Source: Paenibacillus lemnae
Lineage (GTDB): Bacteria > Bacillota > Bacilli > Paenibacillales > Paenibacillaceae
Reading direction: 5' to 3'
DNA: 64,000 bases
Assembly: GCF_012933385.1 (NCBI RefSeq)
Contig: NZ_JABBPN010000003.1
Coordinates: 124,001 to 188,000, forward strand
Part shown: positions 1 through 7,759 of the stretch, one piece after another
How the letters are laid out: each line of letters opens with the position of its first letter
Position numbering within the stretch: position 1 is the stretch's first letter
Made by a program: the position numbers and the translations under genes
The notes under the pieces: model-generated
The model's input: only the letters and a program-made list of their open reading frames with translations
What the model was told of the DNA's origin: nothing
Databases searched by the model: none

Positions 1-288
1 TTTGGAGATCAAAGCTTCTTGATCGACAAACGAGGTATGAAGCATATTCTTGAAAGACATCATCCCGATTATTGGGATGGCTCAATAAAAGCAAAACAGA
101 CCTTTTTGAATAAAGATATGACAATAAATGAGGTGGCAGATGCGATAGAATCTATTATGAAGCAAAATCGGGATACCTTATTGGAAAATGGTACGAATTT
201 CAGTTATCAAATAAAGGGAACGTATCATGGAGTGGAATATGTAGTTGGTTTTAACAAAGGCAGAGTTGGTCAATTTTATCCTGAATAG
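1..288 (+). CDS. C-terminal end of a polymorphic toxin (5' part outside window)
   Basis: The frame is open to the left edge of the window, so the TTG at 19 is probably not a start and this is the tip of a larger protein. The visible 95 residues contain a histidine-rich KHILERHH motif near the start of the domain and end in GRVGQFYPE. This looks like the compact nuclease-like tips of WXG/LXG or Rhs toxins, possibly of the EndoU/colicin-like BECR type; that class is inferred and no catalytic set could be confirmed. A small gene begins directly after the stop, the usual place for the matching immunity gene. Base composition is AT-rich compared with the region after 9.7 kb. Confidence 0.6.
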   Translation, partial: FGDQSFLIDKRGMKHILERHHPDYWDGSIKAKQTFLNKDMTINEVADAIESIMKQNRDTLLENGTNFSYQIKGTYHGVEYVVGFNKGRVGQFYPE

Positions 289-291
289 TAG

Positions 292-816
292 GTGAGTAAA
301 TTGTTTTATGTAAATACCTTTATTAGTAGACCAGACAGAAAAATTAACGACCTATCACTATTGGAATCTAATATTGAAGAATATTTTGTTCAGATTAAAG
401 ACGTACGTGAAATTTTGAATCTCAAAGATTCATTAGATTTTGATTATTTGAATGGAGCAATTACTTTAAAGTATTTCGAACAATCTTTACTTGATGTTTC
501 CTTATGGGATTTAGTTGACCAATTATGGTCGTACATTTTGAATGCTATAGAGGAGCTCTTAAATACAGGAGAAGCAGAGACTTACTTTCCTGATCAACCT
601 GTCAAGATACGTTTAAAATCAGTATCTAAGGATACAGTGCTATATGAGATAGAGGCTAATGACCATTTTAAGATCTCGATTCCAAAAAATGAACTAATTG
701 AAACACTATTGGACGGAGCGAACGAATTTTTCAAAAGTATGGAGGGTTATTTTGGAGAAAAGTGTAATTACCAATATGAAATTGATAAGATTGTTTCATT
801 GAGAAAATTGTTTTGA
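292..816 (+). CDS. putative immunity protein for the toxin tip upstream
   Basis: This is an acidic protein of about 171-174 residues with no signal peptide or membrane segment and no family that I recognise. It starts 3 to 12 bases after the toxin stop, which is the classical immunity-gene position. The start is ambiguous. GTG at 292 is the longest, but an AGGTGAG ribosome site at about 290-296 is better spaced for TTG at 301, which would give a protein starting MFYVNTF. An immunity role rests on position and composition only. Confidence 0.5.
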   Translation: MSKLFYVNTFISRPDRKINDLSLLESNIEEYFVQIKDVREILNLKDSLDFDYLNGAITLKYFEQSLLDVSLWDLVDQLWSYILNAIEELLNTGEAETYFPDQPVKIRLKSVSKDTVLYEIEANDHFKISIPKNELIETLLDGANEFFKSMEGYFGEKCNYQYEIDKIVSLRKLF

Positions 817-970
817 GCAACCGTCGTTATGGGGGCTACACAATGCCGTAAATGAAAAGTTAGCGGAGTGCAAAAAAAAGTTAAATCAACATTCCTCCCC
901 AAAAAATACTGGTCACCGCAACAGGTAGTAGATGCTGTAGTTGAAGCTTTTAGTATCAAAGAAGTTAATT
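817..970 (+). pseudogene. decayed coding fragment, frameshifted
   Basis: Two short coding-like stretches lie in different frames. The first reads LWGLHNAVNEKLAECKKK. The second, after a run of six A near 901-906, reads KYWSPQQVVDAVVEAF and then IKEVN with a stop at 970. The HN-VN-L pattern recalls the C-terminal signature of Erv1/Alr sulfhydryl oxidases, but this is a weak resemblance. There is no start codon with a ribosome site. Best read as debris of a former gene. Confidence 0.35.
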
Positions 971-1031
971 GAAGAAGTTAAGGGTATAGAAAATAAGATA
1001 TATTGAATTTTGAGAGCAATGGGGGAGAACA

Positions 1032-1247
1032 ATGAGTGAAAATAAAGTAAGCATATTATCTGAAAAGTTTGAGAACGAAAAGACTGGTGAGCAAGTCGAA
1101 GGTATAACGATCATGATAGATGGCAAATTAAAAGATATGTTAGACATAATCATTGAAAAAGAAGAGGGATACAACAATTACACGGAGTTAATGAAAGACT
1201 TGATTTTTTCTGGTATAAATCAATTTGTAGTGAAGCAGAAAAAGTAA
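1032..1247 (+). CDS. small hypothetical protein (71 aa)
   Basis: ATG start preceded by a strong GGGGGAG site at about 1021-1027. The protein is charged and soluble, without signal peptide or membrane helix. Its C-terminal half, rich in acidic and amphipathic residues (MLDIIIEKEEGYNNYTEL), could form helices, but no domain is recognised. It belongs to the run of small same-strand genes after the toxin tip. A ribbon-helix-helix fold was considered and cannot be shown. Confidence 0.45.
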   Translation: MSENKVSILSEKFENEKTGEQVEGITIMIDGKLKDMLDIIIEKEEGYNNYTELMKDLIFSGINQFVVKQKK

Positions 1248-1253
1248 TAAACA

Positions 1254-1290
1254 ATAGGTCGATTATGGTCAGGTAGCACCATGATTGGCT
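1254..1290 (+). repeat. short sequence shared with 7438-7475
   Basis: About 30 bases starting AGGTCGATTATGGTCAG recur at about 7438-7475 with only three differences in the core. In both copies one frame reads VDYGQ, followed by VAP or IPP, then TGA. The copies have different surroundings: a gene end here, and the right end of an IS3-type element there. It may be the conserved 3' end of an old toxin cassette; that is inference. Confidence 0.55.
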
Positions 1291-1321
1291 TTTTTTGTTG
1301 GATATGAACAGAGGAGAACTT

Positions 1322-1519
1322 ATGAAGATTATGGGAACGCTAGAGACCTTCGTCATTCACATGTTCCAGAAGGGTGTGACGATGTCGGAGATTGATGGCC
1401 TTATTGAGATAATGTATCGACATCAATACACGCCGCAAACGGTATTGAATATGACGCTTCGATTCACGGCATTTTCGGTATGCGATAAACAGCTGTCGAT
1501 TAAAGGGGGAATTGAATAA
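1322..1519 (+). CDS. small hypothetical protein (65 aa)
   Basis: ATG at 1322 is preferred because GAGGAG lies 6 bases upstream; in-frame codons further 5' lack a ribosome site. The protein is soluble and probably helical (VTMSEIDGLIEIMYRHQY). No domain is recognised. Its stop TAA shares one base with the ATG of the next gene at 1519, so the two are probably translated together. It sits in the putative immunity-gene run. Confidence 0.5.
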   Translation: MKIMGTLETFVIHMFQKGVTMSEIDGLIEIMYRHQYTPQTVLNMTLRFTAFSVCDKQLSIKGGIE

Positions 1520-1770
1520 TGAAGCTAACTAGAGAAAAGGCCCAGCAAATAGCTATCGATTTTGTAAATAAAGATAGAAGCAACCACTTCTACTTAGCAC
1601 TGACTAATGTAGAAGTGTCTAGAATCTCACATAAATATTGGTCCGCTACATTTGAGGTTATAACATCAGAAGGGCACGTTATGGAAGGTCCTTTGCTTAT
1701 ACTGGTTGATGATGATCTGGAAAAAGCAATGACTCTAGATGAGGCTATTGAAGCTCATCTATTAGAATAG
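1519..1770 (+). CDS. small hypothetical protein (83 aa), immunity-like
   Basis: Starts with ATG overlapping the previous stop, behind GGGGGA at about 1505. The sequence (REKAQQIAIDFVNKD at the start, then FEVITSEGHVMEGPLLILVDDD) shows an N-terminal helix followed by strands, the layout seen in several small cytoplasmic immunity proteins. No family is assigned with confidence. The role is inferred from the neighbourhood. Confidence 0.5.
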   Translation: MKLTREKAQQIAIDFVNKDRSNHFYLALTNVEVSRISHKYWSATFEVITSEGHVMEGPLLILVDDDLEKAMTLDEAIEAHLLE

Positions 1771-1798
1771 TAGCAAGAAAATAGGCAGGTGTGGATCA

Positions 1799-2074
1799 TT
1801 GGAAGAGATAATAATCGAAGATATTATAGATACGCCAAATCGAGGATTAGTACTTGTCATAACTGTAAATGAAACAGATGATCTTACTTTATTCAGCAAA
1901 ATGAGGGGCTCGAAAATAACGATCATGGAAGAAGATGGTGCGAGTTCTCAATTTGAAATTAATGATATTAGTGTTTCGTTCTCGATATCTAATCGTCCTC
2001 TTATAGCGATAAATATAAAGGGGAATGTAAATACAGTGAACATTAAAAAAGGCTCAAAAATATATTTGAATTGA
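1799..2074 (+). CDS. small hypothetical protein (91 aa)
   Basis: TTG start with AGGTGTGG upstream. The protein is predicted to be mostly beta-strand (GLVLVITVN, SKITIMEED, PLIAINIKG), soluble and acidic. No family is recognised. The next gene starts within a few bases of its stop. Part of the same-strand small-gene run, so an orphan immunity gene is a plausible reading. Confidence 0.45.
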   Translation: MEEIIIEDIIDTPNRGLVLVITVNETDDLTLFSKMRGSKITIMEEDGASSQFEINDISVSFSISNRPLIAINIKGNVNTVNIKKGSKIYLN

Positions 2075-2082
2075 CGGAGAAA

Positions 2083-2379
2083 ATGAAGATGATAAATCAT
2101 GATTTTAAAAAATGGCTCCAGCTTGCAGAAACTGTCATAACAAAAGTCCCGGACAGTCCGACTTTAATTTGTCCTAAGTGCAGCGGTCATCGTGTTAAAT
2201 ATGAATTCATTGGAGATCGTCAGAAAAATGCAGGGTATTTTTTGATATGGTGTAATGATTGTTTAGAAGGAATACATATTTCAAGAGTTGATATACCTAT
2301 ACAAGCAAAAATCATACCCTTTGGCGCCCCATCAGAAGTCACTTCGCATATTCCAAATTTCAAAAAAATAAATCCTTAG
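2083..2379 (+). CDS. small zinc-ribbon-like protein (98 aa)
   Basis: Two cysteine pairs, CPKC near residue 31 and CNDC near residue 58, form a probable four-cysteine zinc ribbon. The rest has no recognised domain. Start chosen at ATG 2083, with GGAG at 2075-2078; ATG 2089 is possible. An in-frame TTG at 2071 overlaps the previous gene but has no ribosome site. The gene follows the upstream one with almost no gap, so they are probably co-transcribed. An immunity role is inferred from context only. Confidence 0.5.
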   Translation: MKMINHDFKKWLQLAETVITKVPDSPTLICPKCSGHRVKYEFIGDRQKNAGYFLIWCNDCLEGIHISRVDIPIQAKIIPFGAPSEVTSHIPNFKKINP

Positions 2380-2403
2380 CTAAAAAGATTAGAGGTGATT
2401 ATA

Positions 2404-2586
2404 ATGGGAGCTTTTGTTTTACTCTTGAAAGACTTCGAAGAAACTAGAATGTTCTCAGAATTAGAACCGATTAACAGCCCAAATCATTCAAATCAATTTT
2501 ACTTCGATCGAGCGGCTCAAAGAATGGCCAAATATTTAGTTAAGGAGGGCGGTGTATTTCCTAATAAAATGACATTTGAATCCTAA
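2404..2586 (+). CDS. small hypothetical protein (60 aa)
   Basis: ATG at 2404 preceded by GAGGTGAT; the in-frame GTG at 2395 lies inside that ribosome site. The short soluble protein contains NQFYFDRAAQRMAKYLV, which looks helical. No family is recognised. It could be a remnant or a complete small immunity protein. Confidence 0.4.
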   Translation: MGAFVLLLKDFEETRMFSELEPINSPNHSNQFYFDRAAQRMAKYLVKEGGVFPNKMTFES

Positions 2587-2638
2587 AGTTTGAATTTCAA
2601 CATTCTGTCCATAACACGAATACTGGAGGTGACAAGTG

Positions 2639-3163
2639 ATGTTGGAGAAGCAGCATAATAAATGTCTAAAGAACTTAATAAATCGATACCATAATGAAAA
2701 TAAAGAAATGATTATTCAGCATATTGAAGGCAATTTTGAAACCACAACATTCATCTTTAATGATCCCGTGAATGACCACGACTTAGGCAATTTTCAGCAA
2801 AAAATCAAGCGCAAGTTACCTGATGATTACTTGGATTTTCTGCAAACTACAAATGGTTGTTGGTTGTTCAACCATGTTGAAGATGGTTCTGAGAATCAAT
2901 TGTTTAATCTCAAAGAACTTGAGGAGCATAGGGATATCTTTGAATCTGCATATGAAACGCCTGATCTATTGGGAGTTTCGTATATACTCCACGACTATAT
3001 TGTCATTAATTTGCAAGATGTTAAGGATGGTAAAGATAACTACATGTACGTACTAGACTCGTCAGCTCCGTTAGAGTATATGAAAAGCCTTAATTGTAGC
3101 TTTGAATCTTGGTTAGACAGATTTATTGTATGCCAAGGGCAGAAATATTGGGAGTGGGTTTGA
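2639..3163 (+). CDS. SMI1/KNR4-type immunity protein
   Basis: The SMI1/KNR4 superfamily signature is visible around residues 60-80 as LPDDYLDFLQTTNGCWLF, followed by the usual mixed strand/helix body and a C-terminal FESWLDRFI. Family members are cytoplasmic antidotes in contact-dependent toxin systems. A good GGAGGTGA site precedes ATG 2639 (the in-frame GTG at 2636 is poorly spaced). No cognate toxin lies directly upstream, so it appears to be an orphan immunity gene. A hairpin follows the stop. Confidence 0.75.
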   Translation: MLEKQHNKCLKNLINRYHNENKEMIIQHIEGNFETTTFIFNDPVNDHDLGNFQQKIKRKLPDDYLDFLQTTNGCWLFNHVEDGSENQLFNLKELEEHRDIFESAYETPDLLGVSYILHDYIVINLQDVKDGKDNYMYVLDSSAPLEYMKSLNCSFESWLDRFIVCQGQKYWEWV

Positions 3164-3183
3164 ACTCACACCAATCCCCCACA

Positions 3184-3212
3184 AACCGTCAGGCCTGCCT
3201 GACGGTTATTTA
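3184..3212. terminator. bidirectional hairpin between convergent genes
   Basis: Inverted repeat AACCGTCAGGC / GCCTGACGGTT followed by TATTTATT on the plus strand and an A-rich flank for the minus strand. It separates the immunity run from the convergent AraC remnant. Confidence 0.6.
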
Positions 3213-3910
3213 TTCTTCCGGTAAAACGACGGTTTAACACCATCAATTTTCTTGAACGCTTTGCTGAATGACTGAATATCGGAATATCCAAACTTTTCGG
3301 CAATGGCTGTTAGGGATTCCGTCGTGAATTGAATGGTCTCTTTCGCTTTCTCAATGCGCAGCATCTGGTGATATTGGATCGGGCTCATGCCGAATGTTTT
3401 CTTGAACAGATGAATGAGATAGAACTTGCTGATCCCGGAGATGTGAACAAGCTCGTCCACGGTCACTTTCTGATCGATATGATGCTTCAGGTAGCTGCGA
3501 ATCTTGACCAATTCATCCATGTTGGTCACGAGATGCGGATTCTGGTTCCAATAATTCTCGCGCAGGAGATGGATAAACAGCTGAATGAACATCCCCTTCA
3601 CATTGGTCTCATAATAAGGCAGCTTCATTTGGAATTCGTTAATGATCTCAAACAGCATCTTCTCGATAATGACAGGGTTTCGAAGCCGGAGGTGGCTTGC
3701 GATTTTGAATGCATTGTTATCCAGGACATCTTCGCGGAACCACACCATTTCCTCCTCGGAAATCTCCTCCAGCGGTTTGAACGAAATTTTCACATCCGGA
3801 CTGTCTTCCTCGAAGATCAGATCAAAATGCAGATGCGTCTGCCGCTGCCGCAGCATGCCGGTCCCTACCTTCATAATAGAATGCGGCTGTTTCGGCCGAA
3901 AGAGAAACAA
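3206..3910 (-). pseudogene. AraC-family regulator, 5'-truncated
   Basis: The C-terminal 100 residues form an AraC double helix-turn-helix (VDELVHISGISKFYLIHLF, then SLTAIAEKFGYSDIQSFSKA). The N-terminal cupin domain is incomplete: the frame enters at PDLFLFRPKQPHS, which corresponds to the middle of the usual sugar-binding cupin (normally preceded by about 50 residues). A TAG stop lies seven codons upstream of the only candidate start, TTG at 3910, and no ribosome site is seen. It could still produce a DNA-binding domain. It sits convergently beside the immunity run. Confidence 0.6.
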
Positions 3911-3960
3911 ATCAGGACGACTCTCATACTATGTTTATAATAAATAGTTGGCTGAAGATG

Positions 3961-4000
3961 AAAGCACCCCACTTACCTAGTTTGAGTGGAGGTGCTTTTT
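3961..4000 (+). terminator. imperfect hairpin with T-run
   Basis: AAAGCACC and CCACT pair with AGTGG and GGTGCTTT, followed by TTTTT. It lies between the truncated AraC gene and the WXG toxin gene and may be left over from the displaced 5' part of the neighbourhood. Confidence 0.45.
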
Positions 4001-4085
4001 GGGGTGAATTAAGGACTCTGGAACCTTTTCCATATATTTGAATCCCTGTACAATAGGATAAGCGAAGCAAACGGAGAGGTAGCAT

Positions 4086-5090
4086 ATGACCAAAATACTT
4101 GTGCCGCCAGAAGTGCTGATCCAAGTTTCCCAACAGTTTCACCAGGCTTCCCTGCAATTTGAGTGGACTGTGAACCAGCTGAATTACCAAATGGACACGA
4201 TGCTGTTATGGGAAGGAACGACACGGCAGCGATTTTATGCGGATTATGACAGAGCTCGACTGGATCTAAAACGGGTTATTGAACTTATGGAGTCAGTGAG
4301 TGTAGAGTTAAAGGGGATATCGATCAAGTTCCGTCTCCTGGATGAGGAAGTGTCTTCAAAAATTGCCTCAAGTGGTAGATCTGAGCCGCCCCCCGAGCCA
4401 AAAACCTGGCAGGATCACGCAGAGGATCTATGGGAAGGTGTGAAGACAGGCGGCAAAAACATAGCGAATTCCATCGTGGATACGGGAGAAGCTCTCATTG
4501 AAGATCCCCTTGGAACCATAGGAGACATGGCGTATAATGCCACGATCGGCACGGTTGAGGAAGTCATTGACACTTCGGTCTGGGGAGCTAAGATGGCTCT
4601 GGATTTAGGGGATACCCGCGATAAGTTTGAAGAGAGTGTAGATGAGGCGGGTGGAAGAGATCAATATATGGGGCAGCAAGGCGCGATAATTGCCAGCAAT
4701 TTGATTTTTGGTAGAGTCGGCCTTAAGAATCGCCGCCACGATTCAGGTGGGGAGGGCGGTGATGACTCCAAGGGGGTCGAGAGCAATGGAAATATCCCGA
4801 GACAAACGGTTACATCGAATAAAGGGAATGTTCTTGATGTTACCCCGAGTGCAAACCATACTACAGTAACAAATAATCCCGGGCCTAAGGATGGTCAACC
4901 TAACTCAAGTATAGATATCGTAGACTCTAACAAAAGAGAAATATTAACAAGAAGATGGTATGGTCCTGATGGTAGGGCTACAAGGGATGTAGATTATACT
5001 CATCATAAGAACCCTAAAACTCATCCTGAAGCACCGCACGAACATATATGGACTTATGATGAAAATGACAATCCAGATAGAAGTAAGTGA
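4086..5090 (+). CDS. WXG100-type polymorphic toxin
   Basis: Residues 1-100 form an ESX/type VII secretion domain of two helices with the WEG turn at 42-44. Residues about 105-215 are a linker (WEGVKTGGKN onward) that is nearly duplicated in the headless copy downstream. Residues 215-285 are a Gly/Ser/Asn-rich hinge. The final 50 residues carry the tip, with RRWYGPDGRATRDVDY, THHKNPKTHPE and HEHIW, a histidine-rich pattern found at the ends of many polymorphic toxins. The ATG is preceded by GGAGAGG. The protein is probably exported by a type VII system encoded elsewhere. The next gene overlaps the end region and is the likely immunity partner. The exact toxic activity is not known to me. Confidence 0.75.
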   Translation: MTKILVPPEVLIQVSQQFHQASLQFEWTVNQLNYQMDTMLLWEGTTRQRFYADYDRARLDLKRVIELMESVSVELKGISIKFRLLDEEVSSKIASSGRSEPPPEPKTWQDHAEDLWEGVKTGGKNIANSIVDTGEALIEDPLGTIGDMAYNATIGTVEEVIDTSVWGAKMALDLGDTRDKFEESVDEAGGRDQYMGQQGAIIASNLIFGRVGLKNRRHDSGGEGGDDSKGVESNGNIPRQTVTSNKGNVLDVTPSANHTTVTNNPGPKDGQPNSSIDIVDSNKREILTRRWYGPDGRATRDVDYTHHKNPKTHPEAPHEHIWTYDENDNPDRSK

Positions 5091-5098
5091 GGGAGGCA

Positions 5099-5326
5099 AT
5101 GAAATTGAATTATGCTGAATTAGTTCAACGGGTAGGGTGGGGCGAAGAGTTCCAGTTCTACTATAAAGATGAAGAGTACTGGATTAGTCTTAATAAGGAA
5201 GGGTACTATTTAACAAGAGGGAAGGACAGCTACACGCAATCATTTGCGACAACAGAGGAATTGTTTAGGGAAGGTCGAATTGATGGGAAGTCAATCTACG
5301 ATATTTGGGAACTCATAGAAATCTAA
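5099..5326 (+). CDS. immunity protein paired with the WXG toxin
   Basis: 75-residue acidic protein (YWISLNKEGYYLTRGKDSY, then GRIDGKSIYDIWELIEI). I recall small proteins of this pattern next to toxins with the same YGPDG-DVDYTHH tip, so the pair assignment is stronger than position alone. GTG at 5087 overlaps the toxin stop but also the GGGAGG ribosome site at 5091-5096. ATG 5099 or TTG 5105 is the more likely start; 5105 is better spaced. Confidence 0.65.
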   Translation: MKLNYAELVQRVGWGEEFQFYYKDEEYWISLNKEGYYLTRGKDSYTQSFATTEELFREGRIDGKSIYDIWELIEI

Positions 5327-5382
5327 TGTTGTGAGGATCTTAATATATTTTACTGCTTCCTCGCTACACTAAGTGGCTGAAG

Positions 5383-6142
5383 TCTGATTGCTAAAAATTA
5401 TGTCAATACTGCCTATAAGAATATTGATAAGTTCCGTCTCCTTGATGAGGAAGTATCTTCAAAAATTGCTTCAAGTGGTAGATCTGGAGCGCCCCCCGAG
5501 CCAAAAAACTGGCAGAATCACGCAGAGGATGTGTGGGAAGGTGTGAAGACAGGCGGCAAAAACATAGCGAATTCCATAGTGGATACGGGAGAAGCTCTCA
5601 TTGAAGATCCAATTGGAACCATAGGAGACATGGCGTACAATGCCACGATCGGAACGGTAGAGGAAGTCATTGACACTACGGTCTGGGGAACCAAGATGGC
5701 TTTTGATGTGGGGGATACCCGGGAGAAATTTGAGGAGAGCGTTAATGCTGCAGGAGGAACCAGCCAATTTATTGGACAGCAGAGCGCGATGATTGCAGGT
5801 GGTCTTGCTCTTCGTCGGGTTGGGGTAAAGAACAGCCCTAAATTGCCTGGTGAAAGCGCGAGTTCAAACAAAGTTAAGAAAATGGAGGGAACTCAGAATA
5901 ATATTAGACAAATAAAAGATACGAATGGTTTAAGAAACGAGCTACCTTTGACAGAATCTCAAATAAAAAATCTCACAGATTATGCAGAAAAAATAGGTAT
6001 GCCAAAAGAGAACATACGTATAGCTGGTGCTAATGATACTTCTCCGACTGGATTGATTTTTGATACTGTTCTTAAAATTAATAACGACGTTTTTCCTTCA
6101 AGTGCTACAGGGAAGTTATCTGCCAATAGTAGGATATGGAGT
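5383..6142 (+). pseudogene. headless toxin cassette with alternative tip, cut by an IS
   Basis: From about 5433 this copies the linker of the upstream WXG toxin almost residue for residue (KFRLLDEEVSSKIASSG, WEGVKTGGKNIANSIVDTG). It has no WXG head: a TGA lies just before the reading frame opens near 5383, and the first ATG is internal at 5531. After residue IGQQSAMIAG the sequence diverges into a different tip (YAEKIGMPKENIRIAG, INNDVFPSS, LSANSRI). The reading frame then runs into the IS3-type element at about 6143. It looks like a silent donor cassette for exchanging toxin tips, later inactivated. Confidence 0.65.
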
Positions 6143-6192
6143 TGTCAACAAAAGTGCAGTTTGAAAACACCCCTCATACAGAAATCCCGTTA

Positions 6193-7090
6193 TTAAGCTG
6201 CTTGTGACAGCATTCTTTCACGATAAATTGCTGGCGGCCACCCTCCTGGATTGGAGGTGTAGATCCGCCGCCTGTTGTAGTAGACCATGATGTATCTGAA
6301 GATGATCGATTTAATATAGACCATCGGATAGTGCTCCGTTTTGATCTTGTACAGCTTTTCTTTCTTTAGCGTAGCAAAAAAGCTCTCCATCCTTGCATTG
6401 TCATAACAACGTCCCGTACCACTCATGCTTTGAATGGCATTACGTTTAGCCAGGCTCTTTCGGAAAGCATGGCTTGTGAACTGGCTGCCTCTATCACTGT
6501 GATAAATCATCCCGCGAGCGTTTTTTGCTTTACAGGCATTCTCAAAGGCTTGGATGCAGAGCTCCTTGCGCATATTGTCGTCCATCGCAACCCCGACGAT
6601 CTCTCCGTTAAAGCAATCCAGTACCGCGGACAGATATAGCTTCCCGTCTGAACAGGGTGATATCCGATAGCCACTTTTGGTTGGGTGCTGAGGATCTGAA
6701 GTCTCTCTGAATTAGGTTCTCGCTCTTTTGAGCTGCAGCATCCTCACGTGTCATGCCGTTTGGATGACGCTTCACTTTTTTCAGCAGTCCGTGCTTTTTC
6801 ATGATGCGATAGACGGTACTGTAGCTGGTCGTGACACCTATTTGTGACAGCCTCAGCAGAATACGCTGGACACCGTAATTGCTGTTGTCTTCATGTTCTC
6901 CAATGATTTCTTTAATTTTGACCAGAAGGCGTTGCTGTCGCTCCTGTTTGGGTCCAGGCTTCAAGCTACGATAGTAGCCCGATTCGCTGACAGCAAGCAC
7001 GTCGCACATCTCCTTGACGGTCCATCGATCCCGTCGTGCACGGATGTAAGCATAGAGCTGACGTGCCTTTACCGCTTCCGGTCTTTTGCG
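6193..7090 (-). pseudogene. IS3-family OrfB transposase, frameshifted
   Basis: DDE integrase of the rve type. The first catalytic Asp is in NQKWLSDITLF, the second in AVLDCFNGEIVG and the Glu in NARMESFFATLKKE; MIYHSDRGSQF is also present. The frame breaks near 6650, between the first Asp and CSDGKLYLS. Compared with the usual TYIPCSDGK spacing a few bases are missing, so the protein is split. OrfB reading begins upstream by -1 slippage on the CAAAAG stretch at the end of OrfA. Confidence 0.75.
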
Positions 7091-7365
7091 AAAAAACCGA
7101 GTGCATCCTTTAGAATTTCATTTGCTCGGCGTAGCTCGCCAATTTCTCTTTCTAGTTCAACTTCACGTGCAGTTTTATCGGCCGACGCATAAGCACGTCC
7201 GCTCCCAATATGCGCTCCGTCACCGTGCAAGGTTCTTCGCTTTCTCCATTCCTGCAAGGTATAGTAGGATACGCCTAACTGCTCGGCAGCTTTCTTTGAT
7301 CCAATCTCATCACTTAATCTTACTGCTTTTTCTTGGAATGCTTTATCGTACCGATTCATTGTCAC
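7069..7365 (-). CDS. IS3-family OrfA transposase
   Basis: 98-residue protein with an N-terminal helix-turn-helix (GSKKAAEQLGVSYYTLQEWR) and a C-terminal coiled coil (REVELEREIGELRRANEIL) ending LKDALGFFAKDRKR, the standard OrfA layout. It would normally be fused to OrfB by programmed -1 frameshifting. OrfA itself looks intact, but OrfB is broken, so the element should not move by itself. Confidence 0.85.
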   Translation of the reverse strand: MTMNRYDKAFQEKAVRLSDEIGSKKAAEQLGVSYYTLQEWRKRRTLHGDGAHIGSGRAYASADKTAREVELEREIGELRRANEILKDALGFFAKDRKR

Positions 7366-7433
7366 TCGTCCCCTCGTTTGTTTTCATTTTATTTCATACG
7401 AGGGTGTTTATCGACTGCATTTTTATCGTAGCA

Positions 7434-7745
7434 CTCCAGGTCGATTATGGTCAGATACCACCATGATTGATCTGTTTAAATATTGGCATATGTGTGGGTA
7501 CATCAGTCAAGGTGTCTGATATACCTGTTGATTCTACGGTATTTGTGCGATCCTAATGGAACAACACGATTTATCTTATTAGTGGAGCTGGATGAATCAC
7601 TGGTTTAGCAGACAAAACTCCTATTACTCGTAAGATTACCGTTTCTGATGAAGGAGGGGCAGCAACTTCTACCTTAAAACTTACAAACGAATTAATTTCA
7701 TAAAGCATTGCCATCCATGTTTGCATTAACCGAAAATCTATAATC
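7434..7745 (+). pseudogene. decayed coding remnants between two IS elements
   Basis: No intact gene. The stretch starts with the repeat shared with 1254-1290. Further on, a frame reads TPITRKITVSDEGGAATSTL and then KLTNELIS with a stop at about 7702. This looks like the end of a beta-sandwich (Ig-like) domain. Upstream of it the frame is interrupted by stops. These are remains of a larger gene, its identity unknown. Confidence 0.4.
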
Positions 7746-7759
7746 AGGTTTTTGAAATT

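Larger units (their letters stand above)
6143..7430 (-). mobile_element. IS3-family insertion sequence, defective
   Basis: The element is bounded by imperfect inverted repeats: AAGTGCAGTTTGAAAACACC at about 6152-6171, and the reverse complement of the stretch GGGTGTTTATCGACTGCATT near 7402-7421. Between them lie the two minus-strand reading frames typical of IS3 elements. Size is about 1.29 kb. Exact ends are uncertain by a few bases, and no clear target duplication was seen. It interrupts the headless toxin cassette. Confidence 0.75.
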
